A stretch of 64,000 bases of DNA, from the NCBI RefSeq assembly GCF_003350535.1, contig NZ_QQBB01000004.1:231384-295383 (forward strand). Reading direction: 5' to 3'. The DNA is from Microvirga subterranea. GTDB taxonomy: Bacteria; Pseudomonadota; Alphaproteobacteria; Rhizobiales; Beijerinckiaceae. Below the pieces are notes generated by a model that saw only the letters and a list, made by a program, of their open reading frames with translations, was not told the DNA's origin and ran no database searches. Shown here piece after piece: positions 41,769 through 51,640 of the stretch. Each line of letters opens with the position of its first letter. Within the stretch, counting starts at the first letter, position 1. The translations under genes were made by a program, and so were the position numbers.

Positions 41769-43214
41769 TCAAACGGCCTGCTCGAGTGCGGCCCGGTCTG
41801 GAATCGTCAGCCTGAACCGCGTGCCGATCGTCGTGCGGTCGAACGTGATGGTTCCGCCGTGAAGGCCGGCCAGTTCGGACGCGATCGAAAGCCCGAGGCC
41901 GGCGCCGCCCTTTCGGGCGGTTCCCTGGAACGGCATGAACAGGCTGCCCTGGACCCGCTCCGGAATCCCCGGCCCGTTATCCTCGACCAGGATCGTAACG
42001 ATGCGCCCCTCCCGGCTGCCCGTCACCTTGACATAGGGGCGCCCTTCCGTGGCTCCGGCCTGGCTGAGGGCCTGAACGGCGTTGCGGACGAGGTTCACGA
42101 GCACCCGGGACAGCTGGTCCGGGTCGGCATCGATCCTGAGATCCGCCGGCACTTCGGTCTCGAACGCGATCCCCGAGCCGGGCGCGAGATCGGTCAGGTG
42201 GGTGAGGTCCTCGACCAGGGGCCGAAGCGGCACGAGCCTGCGCTGCGGCAGTTGCTCGGTGGCCCGTCCGTAGGCCAGCGTGTTCTCGCAGAACGCGATG
42301 GCGCGATCGAGGGTCGCCACGAGACGCGGCGCGATCCGATGCACGGCCTCGTCGCTGCTCCGGTCGAGCCGGTCCGTCAGAAGCTGAGCCGTCGTGAGCA
42401 TGTTCCTCAGCTCGTGGTTGATCTTGCTGACCGCCAAGCCGAGCTGGGCCAGCCGGCGCTTCTGACGCAGCTCGTCGGCGAGCGTCGTCTCCATGCGGGC
42501 CAGAGCCTGTTCGGCAAGGCCGATCTCGTCCGCCCGATCCGTGGGCTGAATCACCCGTGAGGCATCCTCAGGATTGCTGGAGAACTCCGCGATATTGCCG
42601 GTAAGACGGCGCACCGGGCGCACGATCACCCATTGCAGGGTGAAATAAAGGAACGATGCGGTGATGGCCGAGATCAGCAGGGACAGGAACAGGATGTTGC
42701 GTGAAAACTCGAGCATCGCAGCGCGCAGCGGACGGGGATCGAGGATCAGCTCGACGAAGTCGACCCCCATGCCGGAGCCGATGACCCTGATCGGCCGGTT
42801 GCTCGTATCGAACAATTCCTCGAAGGCGTCCTGAACGAGCGTGCTCCAGGGCGCGTCCCGCAGATCGACGCTCTTGTCCACCTCGGCCGGCACGTCGCCC
42901 GCCGCCAGCAGGCTGCGTCGCCCGCCGGCGCGCAGCGCGATCGCCCTCGCGCCGACGCCGTTCAGGATCCGCATTTCGAGCTCCTCCGAAATGCCCTCCT
43001 CGGGAGAGGCATCCAGGACGAGCGCCGCGATCTGAGCGGCGGCGAGCTTGTCGTTCAGCCAGGTCAGGCGGAAATTCGCGATCGACGGCACATAGATCAG
43101 CACCTCCGCAACCATCACGAACAGGACCGTGAGCAGGAGCAGACGCGACGAGAGCCCGAGATGCCTCAGGAGGCTCCGTGTCATGGATTGAGGCTGCTCC
43201 GCGTTCATATCCAT
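41769..43214 (-). CDS. Membrane sensor histidine kinase (HAMP)
   Basis: A 481-residue kinase. Two membrane helices (about residues 20-47 and 175-200) enclose a 130-residue periplasmic sensor; a HAMP linker follows. The DHp box is SKINHELRNMLTTAQLL with phosphorylated His, and the ATPase domain has LVNLVRNAVQAL, EDNGPGIPE and GGAGLGLSI. The DHp reads HELRN, as in other alphaproteobacterial kinases. No partner regulator gene is adjacent. It starts one base after the flavoprotein stop on the same strand, so the operon is DedA-like protein, flavoprotein, kinase. Confidence 0.9.
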   Translation of the reverse strand: MDMNAEQPQSMTRSLLRHLGLSSRLLLLTVLFVMVAEVLIYVPSIANFRLTWLNDKLAAAQIAALVLDASPEEGISEELEMRILNGVGARAIALRAGGRRSLLAAGDVPAEVDKSVDLRDAPWSTLVQDAFEELFDTSNRPIRVIGSGMGVDFVELILDPRPLRAAMLEFSRNILFLSLLISAITASFLYFTLQWVIVRPVRRLTGNIAEFSSNPEDASRVIQPTDRADEIGLAEQALARMETTLADELRQKRRLAQLGLAVSKINHELRNMLTTAQLLTDRLDRSSDEAVHRIAPRLVATLDRAIAFCENTLAYGRATEQLPQRRLVPLRPLVEDLTHLTDLAPGSGIAFETEVPADLRIDADPDQLSRVLVNLVRNAVQALSQAGATEGRPYVKVTGSREGRIVTILVEDNGPGIPERVQGSLFMPFQGTARKGGAGLGLSIASELAGLHGGTITFDRTTIGTRFRLTIPDRAALEQAV

Positions 43215-43215
43215 C

Positions 43216-44679
43216 CTACCCCAGGCGGCGAACCAGTCCGATCAGCCGTCGCAGCCAGGGATTCTGGGTCGCGGGCTTCAGGAACTCGACCGCTGCGCTT
43301 CGCGTCGCCTCGGACAAGGTCGGATAGGGATACACGAGACCGGCCAGATCGGATGCCTTCAGGCCGCGGGAAACGGCCATGACCCAGGGCATGATCAACT
43401 CCCCGGCTCCCGGCCCCACGATAGTGCAGCCGAGGATTCTGCCCCGGGGCGTCACGATCGCCTTCACATGGCCCTGGGTGGTGCCTTCGGCCCGCGCCCG
43501 GTCGTTGTCGGCGAAAGCCCAACGCAGGATTCGGAAAGGGCGTCCAGCCGCCCGCGCGGCCTCTTCGTCGAGCCCGACGGCGGCCAGTTCCGGGTCGGTG
43601 TAGACCACGCGCGGAATGGCCTCGCTCGGCGTCGCCGGAAGCCCGAAGAGCGCGTTGCGGATCACCAGCCCCGCCTGATGATTCGCCACATGGGTGAAGC
43701 GGCCGCTCGTTTCCTCGCCGCCGACGCAGTCGCCGATAGCATAGACCTTTCGGTTCGAGGTCTTCAGGTTCCGTCCGACCAGGATTCCGGTCGAGTCCGC
43801 CCGGATTCCCGCCGCCTTGAGGTTCAGTCCCTCGAGCGTTGCCTGGCGCCCTGCGGCGACCAGCAGATGGCTGCCCTCGATGGCCCTTTCTCCGCCCGCA
43901 AGGACGACGGCGACCCGGCCGTCGTCCCGAGGCTCGACCCGCTCGACGGACAAGCCGAGCTTGAGGACTGCTCCTTCCCGCCGCAGGGCCCGCGCGATCA
44001 CCGCCGCCATTTCCGGGTCCTCCCGACCGAGGAGGCGTTCGCCCGCCTCGACGATCGTCACCTCGGAGCCCAGACGCCGATAGGCCTGGGCCAGTTCGAC
44101 ACCGACGGCTCCGCCGCCGATCACGATCAGATGCTCCGGCCTTTCCTCGAGATCGAAGATGGTGTCGTTGGTGAGATAGGGAACCTGGTCGAGACCGGGG
44201 ATCGTCGGGATCGCCGGGCGGGAGCCGGAGGCCACCACGAAGCGGCGGGCCTTGATGACCTTGCCGTCTGCGGCCACGGTCCGGGCGTCGGTGAAGCTCG
44301 CCTCGGCCTTGATGACCTGCACCCCCATGGCCCTGTAGCGCTCGGCCGAATCCATGGGGGCTATGGCGGATACCACGTCGCGGACGTGGCGGCGAACGCG
44401 CCCGAAATCGATCACCGGCCCCTCGCCCGTTCCGATTCCGAGCCGGGCGGCGTCGCGCACCCGCTGGGCCCGATGCGCGGCCGCAAGCAGGGCCTTCGAT
44501 GGCACGCATCCCACGTTGAGGCACTCGCCTCCCATCCGGTGCTTCTCGACCAGAACGACGGACGCCCCGAAGGATGCCGCGATCGACGCGACCGACAGAC
44601 CCGCCGAGCCAGCGCCGATGACGCACAGATCCGGCTTGAGGATCTCGGGCTCGCGGCTGATCTTGTAGGTCTTCTTCAC
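43216..44679 (-). CDS. FAD/NAD-dependent pyridine nucleotide-disulfide oxidoreductase (mercuric-reductase-like)
   Basis: A 487-residue flavoprotein. CVIGAGSAGLSVA binds FAD, GGECLNVGCVPSKA holds the redox CxxxxC pair, VIGGGAVGVELAQ binds NAD(P), and YAIGDCVGGEETSGRF is the second FAD motif. At the C-terminus the usual His-x-His-Pro-Thr catalytic block reads YPYPTLSEA, so the base histidine of dihydrolipoamide dehydrogenase is a Tyr and the substrate differs. Start: GTG with GGGAG upstream; GTGA overlap with the TVP38-like gene. In other bacteria these two are often fused, suggesting joint function at the membrane. Confidence 0.85.
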   Translation of the reverse strand: MKKTYKISREPEILKPDLCVIGAGSAGLSVASIAASFGASVVLVEKHRMGGECLNVGCVPSKALLAAAHRAQRVRDAARLGIGTGEGPVIDFGRVRRHVRDVVSAIAPMDSAERYRAMGVQVIKAEASFTDARTVAADGKVIKARRFVVASGSRPAIPTIPGLDQVPYLTNDTIFDLEERPEHLIVIGGGAVGVELAQAYRRLGSEVTIVEAGERLLGREDPEMAAVIARALRREGAVLKLGLSVERVEPRDDGRVAVVLAGGERAIEGSHLLVAAGRQATLEGLNLKAAGIRADSTGILVGRNLKTSNRKVYAIGDCVGGEETSGRFTHVANHQAGLVIRNALFGLPATPSEAIPRVVYTDPELAAVGLDEEAARAAGRPFRILRWAFADNDRARAEGTTQGHVKAIVTPRGRILGCTIVGPGAGELIMPWVMAVSRGLKASDLAGLVYPYPTLSEATRSAAVEFLKPATQNPWLRRLIGLVRRLG

Positions 44680-45473
44680 GCACCACTCCCTGAGGCGCCC
44701 CGCTTCAGGCGCCGGTACAGCATCGGCGCCAGGGCCAGGACGCCGAGTATCCCAAGGGCTATCATAAGCTCCGGCGTCAAGAGGCTCTTGACGTCGAAGT
44801 CCACAGGGCAGCTGCCCCCTCCCCGCGCGAGACATTCCGAGCGCGCCTGGGCATGAGCGCCGATGACGTCGTCGAGGCCGGATCCGGCGAACGCGAAGGT
44901 GAAGGAAGCGGGAAGCATCCCGATCTGGGTCGCAAGGACGAATTGCCTCAGGCGGACCCCGGAGAAGGCGGCGGCCAGGTTCGTGATCCAGAACGGCACC
45001 ACGGGCATCAGGCGAAGGAAGAGAAGATAGGAGAACGCCCGTCGCTGGAAGCCTTCGGCGAAGCTCTGGATCCGGGGGCCGGCCCGGTCCAGGAGCGGCT
45101 GCCCCAGGGAGGTTCGGGCGATCAGGAAGATGCTGGTGGCCCCGATCGTCGCCGAGAAGGCCGCGATGCCGCCGCCGAGGATCCAGCCGAAGAGATAGCC
45201 GCCGATGGTCGTCAGGAAGGCCGAGGCCGGGAGCGAGAGGGTCACGGCAGCCACATAGACCAGCACGTAGAGGCCGAGCATCTTGATCCTGTGCTCGGCC
45301 ACCAGGTGCTGGAGCCGATCCTGGTAGTCGATGAAGGCCTCAAAGCTCAAGGAATGGTGCAGGCCCGTGGCGAACATGGCGATGACGCCGACGAGGACCA
45401 CGCCCAAGGGCAGAAAGCGCCAGAGGCCGCTCGCCCGGCCCGGCCCCTCCGATTTCTGACTGACTCCCGCCAC
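44676..45473 (-). CDS. TVP38/TMEM64-family (DedA-like) membrane protein
   Basis: A 265-residue inner-membrane protein with about five helices. LSLPASAFLTTIGGYLFGWILGGGIAAFSATIGATSIFL and RLMPVVPFWITNLAAAFSGVRLRQF are the VTT-domain signatures. VTT/DedA proteins are thought to scramble or flip lipids and undecaprenyl phosphate; the substrate here is unknown. Its stop overlaps the flavoprotein start (GTGA), and the kinase gene follows. Confidence 0.88.
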   Translation of the reverse strand: MAGVSQKSEGPGRASGLWRFLPLGVVLVGVIAMFATGLHHSLSFEAFIDYQDRLQHLVAEHRIKMLGLYVLVYVAAVTLSLPASAFLTTIGGYLFGWILGGGIAAFSATIGATSIFLIARTSLGQPLLDRAGPRIQSFAEGFQRRAFSYLLFLRLMPVVPFWITNLAAAFSGVRLRQFVLATQIGMLPASFTFAFAGSGLDDVIGAHAQARSECLARGGGSCPVDFDVKSLLTPELMIALGILGVLALAPMLYRRLKRGASGSGA

Positions 45474-45740
45474 GCTTCCTCCTGATTTCCCCTTCTATGT
45501 AGCGCCGGAGGAGGTCAAGCCCAATCGCGTCCTCACACCCCCGTGAGCCTGTCCGGTCAATCCTTTGGGAAGGTCAGAGCGGCGTTGACTTTGACGCTCC
45601 CTTCCGTCATAAGCCCGCAAGCTGACAGCGCTCTTCGTGGGCGCTGATCGTTTTTTCGAGACAGTTTCGGGGGCGACCCCAAGGATTTCTGACGGGCGCG
45701 AGCCGAATGGCGCCGCTGCCCCTTTCATCGGAGAAGTGCC

Positions 45741-45875
45741 GTGAAGAGGACGTATCAACCGAGCAAGCTGGTTCGCAAGCGCCGCCACGGCTTCCGTGCG
45801 CGCATGGCGACCAAGGGCGGCCGCAAGGTCATTGCTGCTCGCCGCGCCCATGGCCGCAAGCGCCTGTCGGCGTAA
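45741..45875 (+). CDS. rpmH: Ribosomal protein L34
   Basis: A 44-residue highly basic protein, [20 protein letters not shown]..., ending in KRLSA, matching bacterial L34 over its full length. Start is GTG with GGAG upstream. It heads the conserved rpmH-rnpA-yidC block. The preceding 265 bases hold no gene and should contain its promoter. Confidence 0.98.
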   Translation: MKRTYQPSKLVRKRRHGFRARMATKGGRKVIAARRAHGRKRLSA

Positions 45876-45896
45876 GCAGCCCTGAGGGATTGCCCG

Positions 45897-46328
45897 GTGC
45901 GCGGGATACGCGCAGGCTTGATCGGGCGCCTGACGAAAAGACCTGACTTCGTCGCGGCGGCCTCCGGCCGCCGCTTTCATACGGAGCGGATGACCGTTCA
46001 GGGCCGTCCGCGCGACGATCTGGGCCTCGGCCTTCGCTTCGGCCTCACCGTCACGAAGCGGGTCGGACACGCTACGGAGCGCAACCGGATCAAGCGCCGG
46101 CTCCGGACCGTCTGCCAGAAGGCAGGCGCAGAGTTTGCCAGCGTCAACATGGATGTCGTCATCATCGGACGCCGCGACATCCTGACCGCTGATTTCGATT
46201 TGCTTGTCGACGACCTTCGGCGTGCGCTGGGGGTTGTCACCAAGCCGAAGAGTGTGCGGACCACCGGCCGTCCGGTCCCCTCCTCACCTCCCTCCAACGG
46301 CGAGCGTCGCGGACATTCCCATGCGTGA
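45897..46328 (+). CDS. rnpA: Ribonuclease P protein component
   Basis: A 143-residue basic protein. [17 protein letters not shown] begins the fold and [26 protein letters not shown] is the RNR signature that binds precursor-tRNA leaders. A C-terminal Pro/Ser-rich tail extends beyond the usual length. Start: GTG with GAGGGAT upstream. Its end overlaps yidC by eight bases. Confidence 0.95.
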   Translation: MRGIRAGLIGRLTKRPDFVAAASGRRFHTERMTVQGRPRDDLGLGLRFGLTVTKRVGHATERNRIKRRLRTVCQKAGAEFASVNMDVVIIGRRDILTADFDLLVDDLRRALGVVTKPKSVRTTGRPVPSSPPSNGERRGHSHA

Positions 46329-48153
46329 AGAAAACAGAAACCTCATCGTCGCCATCGTGCTGTCGGTGGCGGTTTTGATTGGCTGGCAATACTTTTTCGC
46401 AGCCCCCCAGGCCGATAAGCAGCGCCAAGCGGCCCAGCAGCAGCAAACCACGCACGTCACGCCGAACGCGCCGACGCCCAGCCAAGCCGGCGGCCCCTCG
46501 GCGCCGGTACCGGGAACGGTTCCGAGCACGCCGGCCGCTCCGGTCGTCGAGTCGCGGGAAGCGGCTCTGGCCCGGACGCCCCGCGTCGCCATCGACACCC
46601 CGGCCATCGCCGGATCGATCAACCTCCGCGGCGGCCGCATCGACGACGTGGCGCTCAAGAACTACCACGAGACGGTCGACCCCCGCAGCCCGAAGATCGT
46701 CCTCCTGTCGCCGGCCGGAACCCAGAACCCCTATTACGCGGAGTTCGGATGGCTCGGCGCGGAGGCAGGCCCCCTGCCCAACGCCGAGACGGTCTGGACC
46801 GCGGACCGCCAGACGCTGACGCCCTCCACCCCCGTAACCCTCAGCTGGGACAATGGCCAGGGCCTCGTCTTCCGCCGCACGATCACGGTGGACGACAAGT
46901 TCATGTTCACGGTCAAGAGCACGGTCGAAAACCGCGGGTCGGCTCCGGTCACGCTTCAGTCCTATGGTCTCGTGTCCCGCCACGGCAAGCCGACGACGCT
47001 CGGCTATTACGTGCTCCACGAAGGCATGATCGGCGTCCTGGGCGACAACGGCCTCCAGGAACTGACCTACGCCAATCTGGACAAGAAGGAGCAGGTCGCC
47101 GGAGCCGGCACGGTCGGACAGACCTGGCAGGACGTCACGGGCGGCTTCCTCGGCATCACGGACAAGTACTGGGCCGCCGCCGTCATCCCCGACCAGACCC
47201 AGCCCTACCAGGGCTCCTTCACGTCCCGCCAGGGCCAGATCTATCAGGCCGCCGCCGCCGGTTCGACCCAGACGGTTCAGCCCGGCGCCTCGGCCGAGGT
47301 GACCCAGCGCCTGTTCGCCGGCGCCAAGGAGGTCGCGACCGTCGACGCCTATCACAGCGCCCTCAACATCAAGAACTTCGACCTCCTGATCGACTGGGGC
47401 TGGTTCTACTTCATCACCAAGCCCCTGTTTAAGGTGCTGGACTTCTTCTACCGTCTGTTCGGCAACTTCGGCGTCGCGATCCTGCTCGTGACGGTGATCC
47501 TGAAGGCCATCTTCTTCCCGCTCGCCAACAAATCGTATGCGTCGATGGCGAAGATGAAGGCCGTGCAGCCGGAGATGGCTTCGATCCGCGAGCGCTATGC
47601 GGACGACAAGATGAAGCAGCAGCAGGCGCTGATGGAGCTCTACAAGAAGGAGAAGATCAATCCGGTCGCCGGCTGCTGGCCGGTCCTGATCCAGATCCCG
47701 GTCTTCTTCGCGCTCTACAAGGTGCTCTTCGTCACCATCGAAATGCGCCATGCGCCGTTCTTCGGCTGGATCCGCGACCTCGCGGCCCCGGACCCGACGA
47801 CGATCTTCAACCTGTTCGGCCTGCTGCCCTACAATCCGGGCGCGGTGCCGGTCGTCGGCCACTTCCTGCTGCTCGGCGCCTGGCCGATCATCATGGGCAT
47901 CACGATGTGGCTCCAGATGAAGATGAACCCGGAGCCGCCGGATCCGGTCCAGAAGCAGGTCTTCGCCTGGATGCCGGTGATCTTCACCTTCATGCTGGGC
48001 TCCTTCCCGGCCGGTCTCGTGATCTACTGGGCCTGGAACAACCTTCTCTCGGTCACCCAGCAGGCCTTCATCATGCGGCGCAACGGCGTGAAGATCGAAT
48101 TATGGGACAACCTGCGCAGCACGTTCAGCCGCAAGAGCCCGGCCAAAGGCTGA
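46321..48153 (+). CDS. yidC: Membrane protein insertase YidC
   Basis: A 610-residue Oxa1-superfamily insertase. An N-terminal signal-anchor ([20 protein letters not shown]), a large periplasmic beta-sandwich domain (about residues 60-370), then the five-helix insertase core starting with [27 protein letters not shown] and including [21 protein letters not shown]. Proteins are inserted with or without SecYEG. The ATG overlaps rnpA by eight bases. An ideal terminator follows. Confidence 0.97.
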   Translation: MREENRNLIVAIVLSVAVLIGWQYFFAAPQADKQRQAAQQQQTTHVTPNAPTPSQAGGPSAPVPGTVPSTPAAPVVESREAALARTPRVAIDTPAIAGSINLRGGRIDDVALKNYHETVDPRSPKIVLLSPAGTQNPYYAEFGWLGAEAGPLPNAETVWTADRQTLTPSTPVTLSWDNGQGLVFRRTITVDDKFMFTVKSTVENRGSAPVTLQSYGLVSRHGKPTTLGYYVLHEGMIGVLGDNGLQELTYANLDKKEQVAGAGTVGQTWQDVTGGFLGITDKYWAAAVIPDQTQPYQGSFTSRQGQIYQAAAAGSTQTVQPGASAEVTQRLFAGAKEVATVDAYHSALNIKNFDLLIDWGWFYFITKPLFKVLDFFYRLFGNFGVAILLVTVILKAIFFPLANKSYASMAKMKAVQPEMASIRERYADDKMKQQQALMELYKKEKINPVAGCWPVLIQIPVFFALYKVLFVTIEMRHAPFFGWIRDLAAPDPTTIFNLFGLLPYNPGAVPVVGHFLLLGAWPIIMGITMWLQMKMNPEPPDPVQKQVFAWMPVIFTFMLGSFPAGLVIYWAWNNLLSVTQQAFIMRRNGVKIELWDNLRSTFSRKSPAKG

Positions 48154-48176
48154 TCGACACTGATCGCACTGACATC

Positions 48177-48206
48177 ATCCCCGGGGCTTGCCCCGGGGAT
48201 TTTTCT
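48177..48206 (+). terminator. Rho-independent terminator of the rpmH-rnpA-yidC operon
   Basis: A perfect ten-base GC stem (ATCCCCGGGG with CCCCGGGGAT), a four-base loop CTTG and TTTTTC. Confidence 0.93.
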
Positions 48207-48227
48207 TTGCCTTAACGGGAGACCGAC

Positions 48228-48872
48228 ATGACGGCCACCGGACCCGATCCCTCGACGCCCTACCCGCTGCCGGGCCATCCCCGCGTCGGCTTCCTCAAGG
48301 CCTTCGTGAAGCAGCCCAACATCGAGGTCGGGGACTTCACCTATTACGACGACCCGGACGGACCGGAGACATTCGTGGAGCGGTGCGTGCTGCACCACTA
48401 CGACTTCATCGGCGACCGGCTCGTCATCGGGCGGTTCTGCGCCATCGCCACGGGCGCGACCTTCATCATGAACGGCGCAAACCACGCCATGACGGGCTTC
48501 TCGACCTATCCGTTCAACATCTTCGGCCACGGCTGGGAGGACGGCTTCGACTGGGCCACGATCCAAGCCGGCCTCAAGGGCGACACCGTCGTCGGCAACG
48601 ACGTCTGGATCGGCCATGAGGCGACGATCATGCCGGGCGTCAGGATCGGCGACGGGGCCATCGTGGCGGCGAAGTCGGTGGTGACGTCGGACGTCCCTCC
48701 CTTCGCCATCGCCGGCGGCAATCCGGCGAAGGTGCTTCGGCAGCGCTTTACCGACGAGGTCGTGGCGGAGCTTCTCGCCATCCGCTGGTGGGACTGGCCG
48801 GTGGAGAAGATCACCCGGAACCTCAACGCCATCCGAGGCGCGGATCTGGCCGCGTTGAGAGCGGCCGAATAA
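48228..48872 (+). CDS. CatB/Vat-family hexapeptide O-acetyltransferase
   Basis: A 214-residue left-handed beta-helix enzyme. LVIGRFCAIATGATFIMNGANHAM contains the catalytic-type His, then IGHEATIMPGVRIGDGAIVAAKSVVT gives hexapeptide turns, and the C-terminal FTDEVVAELLAIRWWDWP is typical of the xenobiotic-acetyltransferase (Vat/CatB) group. Related enzymes acetylate streptogramins or chloramphenicol, but chromosomal copies like this are usually not resistance genes; no resistance should be assumed. It lies alone between yidC and the CYTH-CHAD gene. Confidence 0.85.
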   Translation: MTATGPDPSTPYPLPGHPRVGFLKAFVKQPNIEVGDFTYYDDPDGPETFVERCVLHHYDFIGDRLVIGRFCAIATGATFIMNGANHAMTGFSTYPFNIFGHGWEDGFDWATIQAGLKGDTVVGNDVWIGHEATIMPGVRIGDGAIVAAKSVVTSDVPPFAIAGGNPAKVLRQRFTDEVVAELLAIRWWDWPVEKITRNLNAIRGADLAALRAAE

Positions 48873-48934
48873 CGCCTCGGCTTCCAGCCGGAGCCGGAAA
48901 CCCTATATGCCTCTGGCGAGTGAACGCGGCAGCC

Positions 48935-50467
48935 ATGGCCATGGGATCATCCAAGAAGGCACGAAACCGACTTGCCGACCGCAAGGGAGCTCCGCGCGAG
49001 GTCGAGCTGAAGCTCGAAATCGCGGCCGGCGCGGTCGGGCGCCTCCTCGATCATCCACTCGTCGCCGGAGCCCAGCCCGATCAGGACCAGAGCGGCCATC
49101 TCTCGGCCGTCTACTTCGACACGCCTGACCTGGACCTGAGAAAATCGGGACTGAGCCTGCGCATCCGCCGGCGGAACGGCAGCTCCGTTCAGACCATCAA
49201 GGCGGAGGACAAGTCCCGCGGCCTCGCCCTTGATCGCAGCGAATGGGAACAGGCCGTCGACAATGGACTCGATTTCGGGGCTGCGGCCGGGACCCCTCTC
49301 GCCCGCCTGATCGCGAAGAAGGGTGTCCGTGACTCCATTCGGCCGGTGTTCGGGATCGAGACGGAGCGTCGCGCCTTCAAGGTCGAGCATGACGGAGCGC
49401 TGGTCGAGCTGGCTCTCGACGATGCAGCCGCCACCGCCGGCGGCAGCACGGCCCGCTTCGCGGAACTTGAGCTCGAGCTGAAGCAGGGCGCTCCCGCCGC
49501 CCTCTTCCGCCTGGCGCACGACCTTGCCCGAACCGCGCCGCTGCGGCTGGCTCCTGTGACCAAATCCGAGCGCGGTTACGGGCTGTTGGGACGGGAGGCT
49601 CCTGCACCAATTCGCGCGCAGGACATCGACATCGATGCGGACGCCTCCTGCGCCGAAGCGTTTCAGATCATCGCGCGCTCCTGCCTGTCGCAGATGATCG
49701 CGAACGAATCCGTGCTGCGCCGAATGCCGGATCCGGAGGCCCTGCATCAGATGCGGGTCGGCCTGCGGCGCCTGCGGGCGGCCATGTCCCTGTTCAGGAA
49801 GATGCTGGCCGGGCAGGAGACCGAATCCGTCAAGCAGGGCCTGCGCTGGGTTGGCCGCAAGCTGGGCCCGGCCCGAGATCTCGACGTGCTTCTCGGCAAT
49901 CTTCGGGAGGCGGCCGGATCGCCGGACGCGGACAATGCCATCGAGGATACGGAGCGGAGACGACTGAAGGCCTATGCCGTCCTGCAGAAGGCGCTCGACT
50001 CGCCCCGCTATATGGGCGCGATCCTCGAGACCGCAGCCTGGATCGAAGCCGGACAATGGCTCGGCCACGAGAAGCGGACCTCGCGCCCTGCCCGAAAGCA
50101 TGCCGCCAAGGAGCTGTCCCAGCGCCACAGGAAGATCCTTCGGGAAGCCAAGCATCTCGAGGAACTTCAGGACGACGAGCGGCACCAATTGCGGATCCGG
50201 ATCAAGAAGATGCGGTACGGCACGGAATTCTTCGCCTCGCTGTTCGAGCGCAAGAAGGCCAGGAAGCGCCGCAAGGCCATGCTGAAGGGATTGGAGCACC
50301 TTCAGGACCTGCTCGGCGAGATGAACGACATCGCGGTCGGGAGCGCCATGGTCCCGTCCCTCGCGCAAAGCGACCCCGAGCGGGCCGAGCAGCGCCTGGC
50401 GAAGCTGCTCTCGAAAGCCGTGGCCGCGGCGCATGACCTGCCGGACGCCAAGCCGTTCTGGAAATGA
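48935..50467 (+). CDS. CYTH-CHAD domain protein (inorganic polyphosphate-related)
   Basis: A 510-residue protein. The N-terminal CYTH domain shows EVELKLEI (the ExExK start) and a series of Glu/Arg strands (YFDTPDLDLRKSGLSLRIRRR). The C-terminal CHAD domain starts near residue 220 with ALHQMRVGLRRLRAAMSLFRK and contains histidines and long basic helices that bind polyphosphate. CYTH enzymes hydrolyse triphosphates or tripolyphosphate, and CHAD targets polyphosphate granules. Two adjacent ATGs are possible starts. Confidence 0.9.
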   Translation: MAMGSSKKARNRLADRKGAPREVELKLEIAAGAVGRLLDHPLVAGAQPDQDQSGHLSAVYFDTPDLDLRKSGLSLRIRRRNGSSVQTIKAEDKSRGLALDRSEWEQAVDNGLDFGAAAGTPLARLIAKKGVRDSIRPVFGIETERRAFKVEHDGALVELALDDAAATAGGSTARFAELELELKQGAPAALFRLAHDLARTAPLRLAPVTKSERGYGLLGREAPAPIRAQDIDIDADASCAEAFQIIARSCLSQMIANESVLRRMPDPEALHQMRVGLRRLRAAMSLFRKMLAGQETESVKQGLRWVGRKLGPARDLDVLLGNLREAAGSPDADNAIEDTERRRLKAYAVLQKALDSPRYMGAILETAAWIEAGQWLGHEKRTSRPARKHAAKELSQRHRKILREAKHLEELQDDERHQLRIRIKKMRYGTEFFASLFERKKARKRRKAMLKGLEHLQDLLGEMNDIAVGSAMVPSLAQSDPERAEQRLAKLLSKAVAAAHDLPDAKPFWK

Positions 50468-50544
50468 GATTTTGATCCCGGTTCGCCCTGTCGGGGACGT
50501 CTGACGCCTTGAAGTATGCGGCCCAAGCATCGATAAGGGACCTC

Positions 50545-51201
50545 ATGACCGACATGGCGCCTGAAACCGATCCCCTTCTCGAAACCGGCCGCAAGATCTT
50601 TGCGGGCGAGGCCGATTTCATCTGGGCCTCGAACTCCCTCAAGAACCTGCCCCCGATGAGCAAGGTGGAGATCGCCTTCGCGGGCCGCTCGAACGTCGGC
50701 AAGTCGAGCCTCGTCAATGCGCTCACTGGGCGTAACACCTTGGCCCGCACCTCCCATACCCCGGGCCGAACGCAGCAGCTCAACTTCTTCGACATCGGCG
50801 GCCATTTCCATCTGGTGGACATGCCGGGCTACGGCTACGCCGCCGTCGAGAAGGAGAAGGTGCAGGCCTGGACTCAGCTGATCCACGACTATCTGCGCGG
50901 GCGCGCCAGCCTCGCCCGGGTCTACGTGCTGATCGACTCCCGGCACGGCATCAAGCCTGTCGACGAGGGGGTTCTTGAGACCCTCGACAAGGCCGCCGTC
51001 TCCTACCAGATCGTCCTCACCAAGGCGGACGAGCTGAAGAAGGGGGAGCTCGACAAACGCATCGCCGATACGGCAGCCAAGATCGCCAAGCGCGCCGCCG
51101 CCTATCCCGAGATCATGCCGACCTCGAGCCGCTCCGGCCTCGGCATTCCCGAACTGCGGGCGGGAATCGCGCGCCTCCTTGCCGAACGGGGCGCCCCGTG
51201 A
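50545..51201 (+). CDS. engB: Ribosome-biogenesis GTPase EngB (YihA/YsxC)
   Basis: A 218-residue GTPase. G1 is [12 protein letters not shown]2 lies in TPGRTQQ, G3 is DMPGYGYA, G4 is LTKADEL and G5 is TSSRSG. EngB acts in late assembly of the 50S subunit. Start: ATG with AAGGGA six bases upstream; the TTG twelve codons before is rejected. Its stop overlaps the DUF423 gene (GTGA). Confidence 0.95.
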   Translation: MTDMAPETDPLLETGRKIFAGEADFIWASNSLKNLPPMSKVEIAFAGRSNVGKSSLVNALTGRNTLARTSHTPGRTQQLNFFDIGGHFHLVDMPGYGYAAVEKEKVQAWTQLIHDYLRGRASLARVYVLIDSRHGIKPVDEGVLETLDKAAVSYQIVLTKADELKKGELDKRIADTAAKIAKRAAAYPEIMPTSSRSGLGIPELRAGIARLLAERGAP

Positions 51202-51560
51202 GCCTGCCGGAGCGGATCCTCGTCGTCGCCGCGGCGCTCTCCGGCGTGCTGGGCGTCGGCCTGTCGGCCGCTGCGGCGCACGTTACGGGCGGCAACCTGA
51301 CCACGGCAGCCCAGTTCCTGCTGTTCCACGCCCCGGCCCTCCTGGCTCTCGTGGCGCTCTCGGAAGGCGGCGCGATCGGGCCGGGTCTCGCCCGGCTGGC
51401 GGGCTTTGTCCTGATCTTAGGTCTCGTCCTGTTCTGCGGCGACCTCTCGCGCCGGGCCTTTTCGGGCGTCGCGCTTGCTCCCATGGCGGCCCCGACCGGC
51501 GGGGTCCTCCTCATGATCGGCTGGATTCTCGTGGGAGCCGCCGCCCTTCTGCGCCGTTGA
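51198..51560 (+). CDS. DUF423 membrane protein
   Basis: A 120-residue inner-membrane protein with four hydrophobic helices and the DUF423 hallmarks [12 protein letters not shown] and [12 protein letters not shown]. Function unknown. GTG start in a GTGA overlap with engB; argB follows after 80 bases. Confidence 0.87.
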   Translation: MSLPERILVVAAALSGVLGVGLSAAAAHVTGGNLTTAAQFLLFHAPALLALVALSEGGAIGPGLARLAGFVLILGLVLFCGDLSRRAFSGVALAPMAAPTGGVLLMIGWILVGAAALLRR

Positions 51561-51640
51561 CACCGAAGTCTCTGTTTCCAGAGCGTCGCGGCTGAGCTAG
51601 AAGGCAGGCCGTTTGTCGTTCTCTCGCGCTGGAGCCGCCC

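Noticed and set aside
46237-47862. 541-residue minus-strand frame
   Set aside because: Antisense to yidC; Asp/Arg/Gly-rich composition from reading GC-rich codons in reverse.
48228-48872. Antibiotic-resistance acetyltransferase
   Set aside because: The fold fits the Vat/CatB family, but chromosomal members of unknown substrate are widespread and nothing here indicates a resistance role.
48947-50530. 527-residue minus-strand frame
   Set aside because: Antisense to the CYTH-CHAD gene, without a recognisable fold.
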